A stretch of DNA of 64,000 bases from Gammaproteobacteria bacterium (GTDB lineage: Bacteria; Pseudomonadota; Gammaproteobacteria; HK1). Of the stretch, positions 40,792 to 49,205 are shown one piece after another. Every line of letters starts with the position of its first letter. The stretch's first letter is position 1. The stretch covers positions 186,001 to 250,000 of the forward strand of contig JAJFJU010000015.1 of assembly GCA_021773645.1 (NCBI GenBank). The letters run 5' to 3'. The notes beneath the pieces are model-generated. The model ran no database searches and had not been told where the DNA came from. It saw nothing but the letters and a program-made list of their open reading frames with translations. Made by a program: the position numbers and the translations under genes.

Positions 40792-41460
40792 TTAATCCTC
40801 GCCAGCAAAGACTCCTAGCAGATGAAGCAAGGAGGTGAACAGGTTGAAGATAATCACATACAGGCTAACGGTTGCCATGATGTAGTTGGTTTCGCCACCG
40901 TGAATCATCGCACTGGTCTGATAGAGAATCAGCCCAGACATCAGAAGGATAAAGATCGCTGATACCGCCAACGAAAGGGCAGGCACACTAAAAACCATAG
41001 CCCCAATCCCTGCTAGAAAGGCTACCAGGATGCCCACCATGAGGAAGCCACCCATGAAGCTGAAATCCTTCTGCGAGCTCAGCGCATAGCCGGATAGCCC
41101 CAAAAATATGATGCCGGTGCCGCCCATGGCCATCATCACCAACTGGCTGCCGTTACCAAAGGCCTGTACATAAAAGCTGAGGATGGGACCGAGGGTCAGG
41201 CCCATGAAGCCGGTGAGGGCAAACACGCAGACCAGGCCCATAGCGCTGTTACGAAGGCGCGTGGTCAGGAACAGCAAACCGAAATATCCCCCTAGAACAA
41301 TGAAGGGATGCATGGGCGGAAAACCCGCTGCCATGGAGATGCCTGCAGTCAGGGCGCTAAATAATAGCGTCATGGATAGCAGGGTATAGGTGTTACGAAT
41401 CAGTTTGCTGGTAGCCAAACTCGCGGCAGGGCGAGCAATAGCAGCACTATTGGGAAACAT
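40792..41460 (-). CDS. Bax inhibitor-1/YccA family membrane protein
   Basis: A 222-aa protein with seven predicted membrane spans, matching the BI-1/YccA/YbhL family. The family pattern includes the early KLIRNTYTLLSMTLLFSALT, GLTLGPILSFY and the C-terminal NLFTSLLHLLG. In E. coli YccA modulates FtsH-mediated membrane proteolysis; others are pH-sensitive calcium leak channels. A GGAGA ribosome site precedes the start on the minus strand. It is a single-gene unit converging on the carbonic anhydrase operon. Confidence 0.88.
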   Translation of the reverse strand: MFPNSAAIARPAASLATSKLIRNTYTLLSMTLLFSALTAGISMAAGFPPMHPFIVLGGYFGLLFLTTRLRNSAMGLVCVFALTGFMGLTLGPILSFYVQAFGNGSQLVMMAMGGTGIIFLGLSGYALSSQKDFSFMGGFLMVGILVAFLAGIGAMVFSVPALSLAVSAIFILLMSGLILYQTSAMIHGGETNYIMATVSLYVIIFNLFTSLLHLLGVFAGED

Positions 41461-41615
41461 GCGGGATTCTCCTGTAAAAAATCATCGTATTCTACGAGGC
41501 CATCTTACCCATGACACTCGCCTCGTCAACACCTTAGATGGGGCTAAACCCTCCAAGTTTCAAGCCGCATACGACTTTCTTATCCCCACCCCAATACGCT
41601 ATCCTTCGCCCCCCT

Positions 41616-41703
41616 GGAGAGGTGGCCGAGCGGTTTAAGGCGGTAGTCTTGAAAACTATTGAACCTAACGGTTCCGGGGGTTCGAATCCCTCCCTCTCCG
41701 CCA
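41616..41703 (+). tRNA. tRNA-Ser (anticodon UGA)
   Basis: An 88-nt class II tRNA with acceptor stem GGAGAGG paired to CCTCTCC, discriminator G and an encoded CCA (41701-41703). The D loop reads CCGAGCGGTTTAAGG, the anticodon TGA is at 41650-41652 in a seven-base loop, and a long variable arm (CCTAACGGTTCCGGG) precedes the GTTCGAATC T loop. Confidence 0.96.
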
Positions 41704-41723
41704 ATTATTTTTTCTATCAGCAG

Positions 41724-41831
41724 GGAGGGCTGAGAACCCCCACCGGGTTCGACAACTTCGCCAGGAGCGAATTTGGACGCCCTAGCCCCCCGCAGGGGTA
41801 GCGCACAGGGAAGTGCGCCATCAATCCCTCC
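41724..41831. ncRNA. Multi-branched structured element downstream of tRNA-Ser
   Basis: A 108-bp segment that folds as an outer stem GGAGGG/CCCTCC (41724-41729 with 41826-41831). It encloses four hairpins: GAACCC/GGGTTC (41734-41750), TTCGC/GCGAA (41757-41771), CCCC/GGGG (41788-41798) and GCGCAC/GTGCGC (41801-41818). The GGGTTCGA and ATCCCTCC pieces resemble the tRNA-Ser T arm and 3' end. It lies between tRNA-Ser and the convergent cyclophilin gene. It may be a structured RNA, a terminator-like processing signal or a tRNA-derived repeat. I cannot assign a family. Confidence 0.5.
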
Positions 41832-41833
41832 GC

Positions 41834-42442
41834 TTATTTAGCCCCCTCAACCACTCGTTCCACCGACTTGATTTCCACTGCAGTTTGCGGCACATCCTTT
41901 CCAAACGGCCCGCCTGAACCAGTCGGGACCTTGCGAATCCGATCCATTACCTCCAACCCCTCTACCACGCGTCCAAAGACGGTATAACCCCAACCTCGAG
42001 CGGTGGGGGCGGTGTGGTCGAGAAAACTGTTGTCCACGACATTGATAAAAAACTGGGCCGTGGCGGAATGGGGATTTCCAGTGCGGGCCATGGCGATACT
42101 TCCGCGCAAGTTTTTGAGGCCATTATTGGCTTCGTTACGAATCTCAGCGTGAGTGCTTTTGCGTTGATAGCCCTGGTCGAAACCACCACCCTGAATCATG
42201 AAGTTTCCGATTACCCTATGAAAAATGGTGCCGTTATAGAAACCCTCATCCACGTAACGAAGGAAGTTGGCGACCGTAATAGGGGCCTGTGTTTGATTGA
42301 GCTCTAGAACCATGTCCCCCAAGGAGGTGTTTATCTGTACGCGTGGAGCACTTCCACCACTTGCCTGTAGCGGTGCCGCGGCGAGCATGAACAAAGCACA
42401 CAGGGCAATGACAGGGGTTTTCCAAACGGATACGTTAAACAT
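41834..42442 (-). CDS. Periplasmic peptidyl-prolyl cis-trans isomerase, cyclophilin type
   Basis: A 202-aa cyclophilin with a signal peptide (about 1-28, ending PLQASGG). The catalytic core carries the Arg-containing FHRVIGNFMIQGGGF, IAMARTGNPHSATAQFFIN and the ending GYTVFGRVVEGLEVMDRI. Similar to PpiA of E. coli (190 aa), which assists folding of exported proteins in the periplasm. The gene is monocistronic. The region upstream (42443-42826) is shared with the divergent response regulator. Confidence 0.92.
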   Translation of the reverse strand: MFNVSVWKTPVIALCALFMLAAAPLQASGGSAPRVQINTSLGDMVLELNQTQAPITVANFLRYVDEGFYNGTIFHRVIGNFMIQGGGFDQGYQRKSTHAEIRNEANNGLKNLRGSIAMARTGNPHSATAQFFINVVDNSFLDHTAPTARGWGYTVFGRVVEGLEVMDRIRKVPTGSGGPFGKDVPQTAVEIKSVERVVEGAK

Positions 42443-42826
42443 GGATCTCTCTCCAATATAGGGGGTGCTAGTAAAGCGCGCATGTTAGCCATTCCAATAA
42501 TGAGCGCAAGTGTCACCGAATGCAGGCCATCCAAAATATCGTCATCAGCCTACATAAGATAGGTGTTTGGCCTACGCCGTTCCTCTAATTGTTCCATGAC
42601 GCGAATGGTGTCCCGACGCATAGAATTTGCTCAGTGCACATGGAAACCAGGGTAGGTCTTGGTGCACATGGATTTTTACTTTGTAGCCCATCCTTTAGTT
42701 CTATCTCCCAACAGTTTTGGCATGCCTAATTCTCGTGCCCTCGACTGAACTCTGGCATACACTTCCCCGCATCTCCCGTAGGCTGGATGAGAGCATAGAT
42801 AGAGGGCCACTCGCTGGAAATGAAAT
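42443..42826. other. 384-bp intergenic region between cyclophilin and uvrY-like genes
   Basis: Contains the promoters of two divergent genes. The only clear structure is an 11-bp direct repeat GTGCACATGGA at 42634-42644 and 42662-42672 (28-bp period), which contains the palindromic GTGCAC and could bind a regulator. No ORF, RNA gene or strong hairpin was recognised. Confidence 0.45.
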
Positions 42827-43459
42827 ATGCCGCGTATATTCCTAGTCGATGATCATGCTCTAGTACGCGCGGGTGTCCGGCGTTTGCTGGAAGACGCCGA
42901 CGATATGGAAATTATCGCTGAGGCGGCAAGTGGAGAAGAGGCGATCAATCTGAGCCGAAGCCTCGACTTTGACATCATGCTGATGGACATCAACATGCCG
43001 GGTTTCGGCGGCCTGGAGGCTAGCCGGAAACTGCTTAAGCTCAACCCCCATGCAAAAATTATCATCCTTAGTATGCATGTGGATGGGCCGATGCCAGGAA
43101 AACTTCTCGACATGGGGGTGAAGGGCTATCTCACTAAGGGCAGCAGCCGGGATGAAATGCTGCTGGCGCTGCGCGAGGTCTATGCTGGAAAACGCTATAT
43201 CTGTGCAGAAACCGCACAGCAAATGGTGCTTAATCGCCACGGCATGAGTGCCTCACCCTTTGCCGACTTATCGCCTCGGGAGATGGATATCGTGATTCTT
43301 TGCGCCAAAGGAATGCGCATCCAGGATATTGGGGAGCGCCTGTGTATTAGCCCCAAGACGGTCAGCACCTATCGCAGCCGGGTTTATGAAAAACTCGAAG
43401 TTAAGAATGATGTGGAGCTAACTCACCTAGCCATCTTGCATCAGCTCGTCGAACTGTAG
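42827..43459 (+). CDS. uvrY: LuxR-family response regulator, UvrY/GacA type
   Basis: A 210-aa NarL/FixJ-type response regulator. The receiver domain has the acidic pair D8/D9, the phospho-acceptor Asp54 in MLMDINMPG and the lysine in YLTKGSS. The C-terminal HTH reads LSPREMDIVILCAKGMRIQD and SPKTVSTYRSRVYEKL. Together with uvrC and pgsA downstream this is the classic uvrY/gacA-uvrC locus. The product would answer to a BarA/GacS kinase and drive CsrA-sequestering small RNAs. The kinase is not in the window. Confidence 0.92.
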   Translation: MPRIFLVDDHALVRAGVRRLLEDADDMEIIAEAASGEEAINLSRSLDFDIMLMDINMPGFGGLEASRKLLKLNPHAKIIILSMHVDGPMPGKLLDMGVKGYLTKGSSRDEMLLALREVYAGKRYICAETAQQMVLNRHGMSASPFADLSPREMDIVILCAKGMRIQDIGERLCISPKTVSTYRSRVYEKLEVKNDVELTHLAILHQLVEL

Positions 43460-43476
43460 GCTGTTAGAGGATATTC

Positions 43477-43497
43477 CGGGGCGGTATAGTTGCCCCG
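43477..43497 (+). promoter_or_regulatory. Hairpin abutting the uvrC start codon
   Basis: CGGGGC (43477-43482) and GCCCCG (43492-43497) form a perfect 6-bp stem with a 9-nt loop that ends one base before the uvrC ATG. No Shine-Dalgarno is visible, so translation initiation may be limited by this structure or may depend on coupling. Confidence 0.4.
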
Positions 43498-45351
43498 ATG
43501 CCCGCTGAAAAACCCACAACACCTCCCTTTGATGGCCAGCGCTTTCTACGCACCCTGACGGCTAAGCCCGGGGTCTATCGCATGCTGGATGAATCGGGGC
43601 AGATCCTCTACGTTGGCAAGGCAAAAAATCTCAAGAAGCGAGTTTCCAGCTACTTTCGTAAAAGTGAAACGCTCGCTCCAAAAACCCGGGCCTTGATGGT
43701 GGCCACACGGGCCATGGAAGTGTCCGTGACCCACACGGAAACCGAGGCCCTGCTACTGGAAAGCAACCTCATCAAGGAGTACCGCCCGCGTTTCAACATT
43801 CTGTTTCGTGATGACAAAAGCTTTCCCTTCATCTTTCTCTCCATCGAACAAGACTATCCCGGATTGGGCTTTCATCGCGGTGCGCGACGCAAGGCAGGGC
43901 GTTATTTTGGTCCCTTTCCCAGCTCCGCTGCAGTACGTGAAAGCCTCAGCCTGCTACAAAAGCTATTTCATGTTCGCCAGTGCGAGGATTCCTTTTTCCA
44001 GAATCGTTCACGTCCTTGTCTACAACACCAAATCAAGCGCTGCAGTGGGCCGTGTACTGGCGAAATCAGTGCATCCGCTTACCGTGAGGATGTTCGGCAT
44101 ACCCATATGTTTTTGGAGGGACGTAGCCAACGGGTGGGCAAGGAGTTGGTAGAACGTATGGAGAGTGCGGCCAACACACTCGACTTTGAACAGGCTGCAC
44201 GCTATCGGGATCAGATCGCCTGGCTTAAGCAGATCCAGGCCCGCCAGCATGTCAGTGGCATTCGCGGGGCCGGGGAGGTTGATGTGATAGCGGCCCACCG
44301 TGAACACGGTGCCGTGGTGGTAGAAGTTTGCTTCATCCGCAGAGGCGAGCGTCTTGGAAACAAGGCCTATTTTCCACGTCGCGCCGTTGAGGCCAGCGAG
44401 GCAGATTTGCTGCAAGCGTTTCTGCCTCAGTATTACCTCGCTAGTCGCCCAATCCCCCGTGAAATTCTGGTCAACAGTGATTTCCCTGGGCTTGAGGCGC
44501 TGGCCGAAATACTCAGCAAGCGTTGTAAACATCGGGTGAGAATTGCTTATCGGTTGCGTGGCGAAAGGGCGCGTTGGTTACAAATGGCCGAGGAGAATGC
44601 CCGCTTTGCCTTACGTCAGCATCTGGCTGGCAAGGAAAGCATTCAGCAACGCCTGGAGAAATTGCAAATTGCCCTGGGCTTGGAGGCCATGCCCGAGCGC
44701 CTCGAATGTTTTGATATTAGCCATACTCAAGGCGAGGCAACGGTAGCTTCCTGTGTGGTTTTTGGCAGTGACGGCGCGCGTAAAGAGGACTACCGGAAGT
44801 TTAATATCGACGGCATTACGCCCGGTGACGACTATGCCGCCATGCATCAGGCTCTAAGACGACGTTACGGCCGGATACAGCGGTCAGAAGAGGCACGTTT
44901 ACCTGATATTATTATCGTTGATGGGGGTAGGGGGCAGCTTAGCCAGGCACTGACAGTAATGGCGGAACTGGGCCTGCATGACGCGACCTTGTTAGGTATT
45001 ACTAAAGGGCTAGGCCGAAAGGCCAGCCTGGATTCACTTATCTTGCCGGGGGCCAAGGCCCCTCTTATACTGCCGCCTGAATCTGGGGCCTTGCATCTGG
45101 TACAGCAAATCCGCGACGAAGCACATCGCTTTGCCATCAGTGGGCACCGCGCACGGAGGGCCAAAAAGCGTATGCGCTCGGTACTGGAAGATATCCCCGG
45201 CGTTGGCAGCAAACGTCGCCAAAACCTGCTCCGTGCCTTTGGCGGCCTACAAGGTATCTCCGCTGCCGGCATTGAGGATCTCGCGGCGGTGGATGGCATC
45301 AGCACCCAATTGGCAGGCAGTATTTACGAGTATTTTCACGGTAACGAATGA
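43498..45351 (+). CDS. uvrC: UvrABC excinuclease subunit C
   Basis: Makes both incisions in nucleotide excision repair. The 617-aa protein has the GIY-YIG nuclease domain (KPGVYRMLDESGQILYVGKA, with SYFRKSETLAPKTRALM), a cysteine-containing region CLQHQIKRCSGPC, the UvrB-binding UVR motif near 205-240 (ESAANTLDFEQAARYRDQIA), an RNase H-like domain with CFDISHTQGE and IIVDGGRGQLSQA, and a C-terminal HhH pair (DIPGVGSKRRQNLLRAFGG). Length matches E. coli (610). The stop overlaps the pgsA start by 4 bp. Confidence 0.97.
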   Translation: MPAEKPTTPPFDGQRFLRTLTAKPGVYRMLDESGQILYVGKAKNLKKRVSSYFRKSETLAPKTRALMVATRAMEVSVTHTETEALLLESNLIKEYRPRFNILFRDDKSFPFIFLSIEQDYPGLGFHRGARRKAGRYFGPFPSSAAVRESLSLLQKLFHVRQCEDSFFQNRSRPCLQHQIKRCSGPCTGEISASAYREDVRHTHMFLEGRSQRVGKELVERMESAANTLDFEQAARYRDQIAWLKQIQARQHVSGIRGAGEVDVIAAHREHGAVVVEVCFIRRGERLGNKAYFPRRAVEASEADLLQAFLPQYYLASRPIPREILVNSDFPGLEALAEILSKRCKHRVRIAYRLRGERARWLQMAEENARFALRQHLAGKESIQQRLEKLQIALGLEAMPERLECFDISHTQGEATVASCVVFGSDGARKEDYRKFNIDGITPGDDYAAMHQALRRRYGRIQRSEEARLPDIIIVDGGRGQLSQALTVMAELGLHDATLLGITKGLGRKASLDSLILPGAKAPLILPPESGALHLVQQIRDEAHRFAISGHRARRAKKRMRSVLEDIPGVGSKRRQNLLRAFGGLQGISAAGIEDLAAVDGISTQLAGSIYEYFHGNE

Positions 45352-45908
45352 ATATCCCCAATACCCTTACCCTAATTCGCATCGCGCTCATTCCACTCTT
45401 TGTTGGTTTGTTCTATCTACCCCATAGCTGGGCAAATGCGGCAACTGCAGCGGTCTTTGGTATCGCCGCCCTGACCGATCTACTCGATGGCTATCTTGCC
45501 CGCCGTCTACACCAAACATCCGCTTTAGGCGCTTTCCTTGACCCTGTGGCCGATAAACTGATGGTCACCGTGGCCTTGGTGCTGCTCGTGCAAGCCCACC
45601 CCTTCTGGTGGATGGCACTGCCAGCAATCATTATTATCTGTCGTGAGATAGCGATCTCGGCCCTGCGCGAATGGATGGCTGAGTTGGGACAACGCACTCA
45701 AGTTGCTGTTGCCACCATTGGCAAGGTGAAAACCACCATGCAAATTTTGGCCTTGCTGCTATTGCTCTATCATGAGGCCGTGGGTGTCTTTCCCACCTAT
45801 GAAGTAGGCGTCACCCTGCTGTATCTCGCTGCTTTCCTTACCCTTTGGTCTATGGTGGTGTACTTGCATGCAGCCATCCCCTTTCTGCTGGCTCCCGATA
45901 AACGCTAA
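45348..45908 (+). CDS. pgsA: CDP-diacylglycerol--glycerol-3-phosphate 3-phosphatidyltransferase
   Basis: Makes phosphatidylglycerol phosphate, the precursor of phosphatidylglycerol and cardiolipin. The 186-aa membrane protein has the start MNIPNTLTLIRIALIPLFVG and the CDP-alcohol phosphotransferase motif D-G-x2-A-R-x8-G-x3-D-x3-D in LLDGYLARRLHQTSALGAF followed by LDPVADKLM. About five hydrophobic spans. It overlaps uvrC by 4 bp, and the tRNA cluster follows, as in E. coli. Confidence 0.96.
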   Translation: MNIPNTLTLIRIALIPLFVGLFYLPHSWANAATAAVFGIAALTDLLDGYLARRLHQTSALGAFLDPVADKLMVTVALVLLVQAHPFWWMALPAIIIICREIAISALREWMAELGQRTQVAVATIGKVKTTMQILALLLLLYHEAVGVFPTYEVGVTLLYLAAFLTLWSMVVYLHAAIPFLLAPDKR

Positions 45909-45967
45909 TAGATGAAATCGGCCCTTGACAGGCTGGGGTTCGCCGCTAGAATACAGCCCCCTGAAGT

Positions 45968-46043
<76 letters not shown>

Positions 46044-46055
46044 AATTTGAAGATC

Positions 46056-46092
46056 GGCCGGTATGGGGCAGTATGACCACCGGCCTTTTTTT
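46056..46092 (+). terminator. Rho-independent terminator between tRNA-Gly and tRNA-Cys
   Basis: GGCCGGT and ACCGGCC form a 7-bp stem with a 16-nt loop, followed by seven T residues. It separates tRNA-Gly from the next two tRNA genes, so these probably have their own promoter or are read through. Confidence 0.8.
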
Positions 46093-46125
46093 CGCGTGAA
46101 GCCTACAGGGCTTACGTGTTCTTCA

Positions 46126-46199
46126 GGCTGAGTGGCAGAGTGGTCATGCAGCGGCCTGCAAAGCCGTGTACGCCGGTTCGATTCCGGCCTCAGCCTCCA
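46126..46199 (+). tRNA. tRNA-Cys (anticodon GCA)
   Basis: A 74-nt tRNA: acceptor GGCTGAG with CTCAGCC, anticodon GCA at 46158-46160 within CGGCCTGCAAAGCCG, T arm CCGGTTCGATTCCGG, discriminator T and encoded CCA. Confidence 0.97.
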
Positions 46200-46233
46200 A
46201 TCATTACCCCTCTGAATTACCGCAGTACCCCAA

Positions 46234-46320
46234 GCCCGGGTGGCGGAACCGGTAGACGCAGCAGACTTAAAATCTGCCGACCGTAAGGTCGTGCCGGTTC
46301 GATTCCGGCCTCGGGCACCA
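46234..46320 (+). tRNA. tRNA-Leu (anticodon UAA)
   Basis: An 87-nt class II tRNA: acceptor GCCCGGG with the CTCGGGC end, anticodon TAA at 46268-46270 in GCAGACTTAAAATCTGC, long variable arm (CGACCGTAAGGTCG), T arm CCGGTTCGATTCCGG and encoded CCA. The 134 bp to apt hold no recognised gene. Confidence 0.97.
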
Positions 46321-46454
46321 ACAAAATCAATGGATTAAGGTGGTTGTTTCGACAATAGCCGGATTTTTATGAAACGCGCTGGGGCGGATATGGGGCGGGA
46401 TTTCTCAAAAAGAGATTAGCCAAGCACCTAGGGATTCCGCTAGGGAGAAGGTGG

Positions 46455-46970
46455 CTAATAATGAAGCAGGGAATGCACCCGATGACCAGCCAATTGCCCC
46501 CTGCCAGCCAGCTCATCGAGTTCGATAACGAAGGCGAGAGCCAATACCGAAGCGCCCAAGCGTTCCACCAGTTCGCAACTTGCCCTAGCGGTACCGCCAG
46601 TAGCGAGCAGATCATCTACTAACAAAACCTGCCCGCCATCTTCGATGGCATCCACATGCGCCTCCAGCGTTGCTGAGCCGTATTCCAGGTCGTAGCAGAC
46701 GCTATGGACGTCGTGAGGCAGCTTGCCCGGCTTGCGTAGTGGTACGAAGGGCACGCCCAGCTCCCAGGCCGCCAGACTACCGAAGATAAAGCCGCGAGCC
46801 TCCATCCCTGCCACCGCGCTAATGTCCTCATCAATGAAAGGGGCCAGCAAGTGGTAAATGGCCAGTTTGAGCACCCGCGGGTCGCCCACTAGGGGGGTGA
46901 TATCCCGAAATATGATGCCGGGTTTTGGAAAATCCGGGATGGCCCGGATTTTCTGCTCAAGTCGATGCAT
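46455..46970 (-). CDS. apt: Adenine phosphoribosyltransferase
   Basis: Salvages adenine to AMP with PRPP. The 171-aa protein has IRAIPDFPKPGIIFRDITPL, GMEARGFIFGSLAAWELGVP, PLRKPGKLPHDVHS and the PRPP-binding VLLVDDLLATGGTARA. Length is typical (about 170-180). Its stop lies close to the tRNA-Leu end, with which it is convergent. The hydratase gene is 101 bp upstream on the same strand. Confidence 0.96.
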   Translation of the reverse strand: MHRLEQKIRAIPDFPKPGIIFRDITPLVGDPRVLKLAIYHLLAPFIDEDISAVAGMEARGFIFGSLAAWELGVPFVPLRKPGKLPHDVHSVCYDLEYGSATLEAHVDAIEDGGQVLLVDDLLATGGTARASCELVERLGASVLALAFVIELDELAGRGQLAGHRVHSLLHY

Positions 46971-47071
46971 TAGCGGCTCCTTGTGCTCATGCCCTCATTA
47001 GTAAAGTGCGAGTGATTGCTTCGTCGCCGCCCGTTCCCGACGGTCTGGCAACATACATCCCATCCCTGGGG

Positions 47072-47833
47072 CTAAACTGTAAATTCCAGGCTAGCAGATT
47101 CCAGTCCCTCAAAAGATGCTATGGCCGTGTCTCCGGGCTGGGACGGATTCATACCTACATAGGAACCCGTGGTCACCACCTGGCCTGCTTTCAACATCAA
47201 TCCCCGGGCGGCACAATGATTGGCGGCCCAGACCAGCAGGCGTACGGGATCGCCGGCGTTGTTTCCCCCCACTCGCTCTGCAACTACCTTGCCGCCAATG
47301 CTGAGCTTGACCGGCAGCTGTGGAATATCTAGTCCCTGCCAGTCCGCAACAGCCGCACCGTAGACAAAGGTGCCATTACTATTGGTATCGGCCAGCTGTG
47401 AGAGCTTGTGGGCGGACATACCCTCGGTAAAGCGCGAGTCAGCAATCTCAATGGCAGGATGGGCGCCAGCTACCGCCGATAGCACGGCCTCACGGTCGTA
47501 TGGCGCGCCTTCTGGCGGCAGATCGCGAGCAAGGGTAAAGGCTACCTCGGCCTCGGTCTCCAGAAGATAAAAATCATTCGCCGGCAGTTTCGTGGGGCCG
47601 TTATGCACATAGCGGGCAAAAAGAGGCGCACAGATGGGTTCCGCGTCCGCTCCCGGGGCACCTATCTTCCAACCAGCAATAGCTCCTTCCAACGGCACCA
47701 TGGCGTCCTGAATTGCGTAGGCATCCTCAATACTCTCAGGGAGACAATCCCTGGGGAGCTCATCCACAAGCCAGTGTTCATGGCGCGCTGAGACCAATAG
47801 TTCTGCCGCCTTTATTGCTGCCTTTGCTTTCAC
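47072..47833 (-). CDS. 2-keto-4-pentenoate hydratase family protein
   Basis: A 253-aa member of the fumarylacetoacetate-hydrolase-like hydratase/decarboxylase family (MhpD, DmpE/H relatives). Visible family features are IEDAYAIQDAM, IAGWKIGA, the metal-binding ETEAEVAFTLARDLP, HPAIEIADSRF, GNNAGDPVRLLVWAANH and the GQVVTTGSYVGM end. No other aromatic meta-cleavage genes lie nearby, so the substrate is uncertain. It could act on another 2-keto acid. Confidence 0.85.
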   Translation of the reverse strand: MKAKAAIKAAELLVSARHEHWLVDELPRDCLPESIEDAYAIQDAMVPLEGAIAGWKIGAPGADAEPICAPLFARYVHNGPTKLPANDFYLLETEAEVAFTLARDLPPEGAPYDREAVLSAVAGAHPAIEIADSRFTEGMSAHKLSQLADTNSNGTFVYGAAVADWQGLDIPQLPVKLSIGGKVVAERVGGNNAGDPVRLLVWAANHCAARGLMLKAGQVVTTGSYVGMNPSQPGDTAIASFEGLESASLEFTV

Positions 47834-47927
47834 GATTTAATACTCCAGAAAAAGAGAGGGGAAGGATGGAGCTTAGTTGCTCAGAACGCTTCGGATTTTC
47901 CCATATACGAGCCGAGAATATCGGGGC

Positions 47928-49136
47928 TTATTTCGCTATTGCCAGCCTAGCACTGAGCCCACCGGCATTCCGTGGCAACCATAGCGCCAGCAGCGTTGCC
48001 GCCAGAGCCAGCGCGGCCAGGCTCGAAAATACCCAGTAGAAATTCCCGGTATGAGCTACAACCAGGGCCAAAAACTGTACAGCTACAGGGCCGGCACCAA
48101 AGGTCAGCACAAATTTCATACCAAAAGCTAAGCCCTGTCGGTGACTGGGGGCATAGCGTGCCAGCAACATATTTTCTACTGGCAATGCGCCCGCACCGAC
48201 CATCACCATCATTGCGGCTACAAGCATAAAGGGTAAACCGGCCAGTCCTGCTGCCAACCACAGCAGCGGCACCTGAGCTAGGTAAGTGCCCACGTAGACC
48301 CACTTCAGTGGAAACCGATCGGCCAAATAGCCCCCGATGAGTTGTGCGAAACCCGCGAGCGCATAGATCGTTGCCACCAGTGCACCAATACCAGAAACCC
48401 CCTCTCCAGCAATGCCTTCGTGACGTATCTCCAATACCTTGGGCAGCGCCCCTTGGATGGATTGGTATATAAGGCCGGCCGCAAACATGCTGAACAACAG
48501 GATGACAAAAACACGCAGTTGATCACGGCGACTGTGTTTCGGTTTTTCAACCGCAGCAACGCCATCATGCTGGAGTCTGCCAGCCCACAGGCAAACCAGC
48601 ATCACTATTCCCGTGGTCAATGAAACCAAGCCTGGAATGATAAAAGCTGCACGCCAACCTGAGAGATCGATCAGTGTGCCGGCAACCATGGCCGCCCCGG
48701 CAACACCTAATGAGCCAAAAATACCATTGAAGGCGAGCAGCTGCCCCTGTCGGCCTTCCCGTGCCACGCGTACCAGCCAGGGTATGCCCACCGGGTGATA
48801 GATGGCGGCAAATACCCCGATTCCGCCCAGGCTCAACATGAGCATACGTGGGCCATCGGCAAAGCCAGCGAACAGCGAAGAAGCGCCCAGCCCAAGAAAA
48901 AAGGCAATCATCATTATGGGGGCACCTACGCGGTCGCTGAGCCAACCAGCGGGCAGGGCCACTAGCCCAACCATCAATGCCCCGAGGGTCCATAACTCAA
49001 TGAGTTCGTGATAGGGCAGGGCCCAGACATCTTCAAGAGACAGAACGATGACAAAATAAAAGGCGGTAAACAGATGGACGTAGAAATGCCCGAGACAGGA
49101 AAAAACCAGTGATAGGCGCGAGCCGTTGTTGCTCAT
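47928..49136 (-). CDS. Major facilitator superfamily transporter
   Basis: A 402-aa protein with twelve predicted membrane spans and the MFS loop motif in LPAGWLSDRVGAP; a second copy-like GGYLADRFPLKW lies in the second half. No substrate is recognised. It lies 94 bp upstream of the hydratase gene on the same strand, so co-transcription with it is possible. Confidence 0.88.
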   Translation of the reverse strand: MSNNGSRLSLVFSCLGHFYVHLFTAFYFVIVLSLEDVWALPYHELIELWTLGALMVGLVALPAGWLSDRVGAPIMMIAFFLGLGASSLFAGFADGPRMLMLSLGGIGVFAAIYHPVGIPWLVRVAREGRQGQLLAFNGIFGSLGVAGAAMVAGTLIDLSGWRAAFIIPGLVSLTTGIVMLVCLWAGRLQHDGVAAVEKPKHSRRDQLRVFVILLFSMFAAGLIYQSIQGALPKVLEIRHEGIAGEGVSGIGALVATIYALAGFAQLIGGYLADRFPLKWVYVGTYLAQVPLLWLAAGLAGLPFMLVAAMMVMVGAGALPVENMLLARYAPSHRQGLAFGMKFVLTFGAGPVAVQFLALVVAHTGNFYWVFSSLAALALAATLLALWLPRNAGGLSARLAIAK

Positions 49137-49205
49137 GGGGGCTCCGGCATAAGGAACGGGCAGGGTGGTTATCTTAGCGCCGGTGCCAGGTCAGGGCCAT
49201 GCCCC

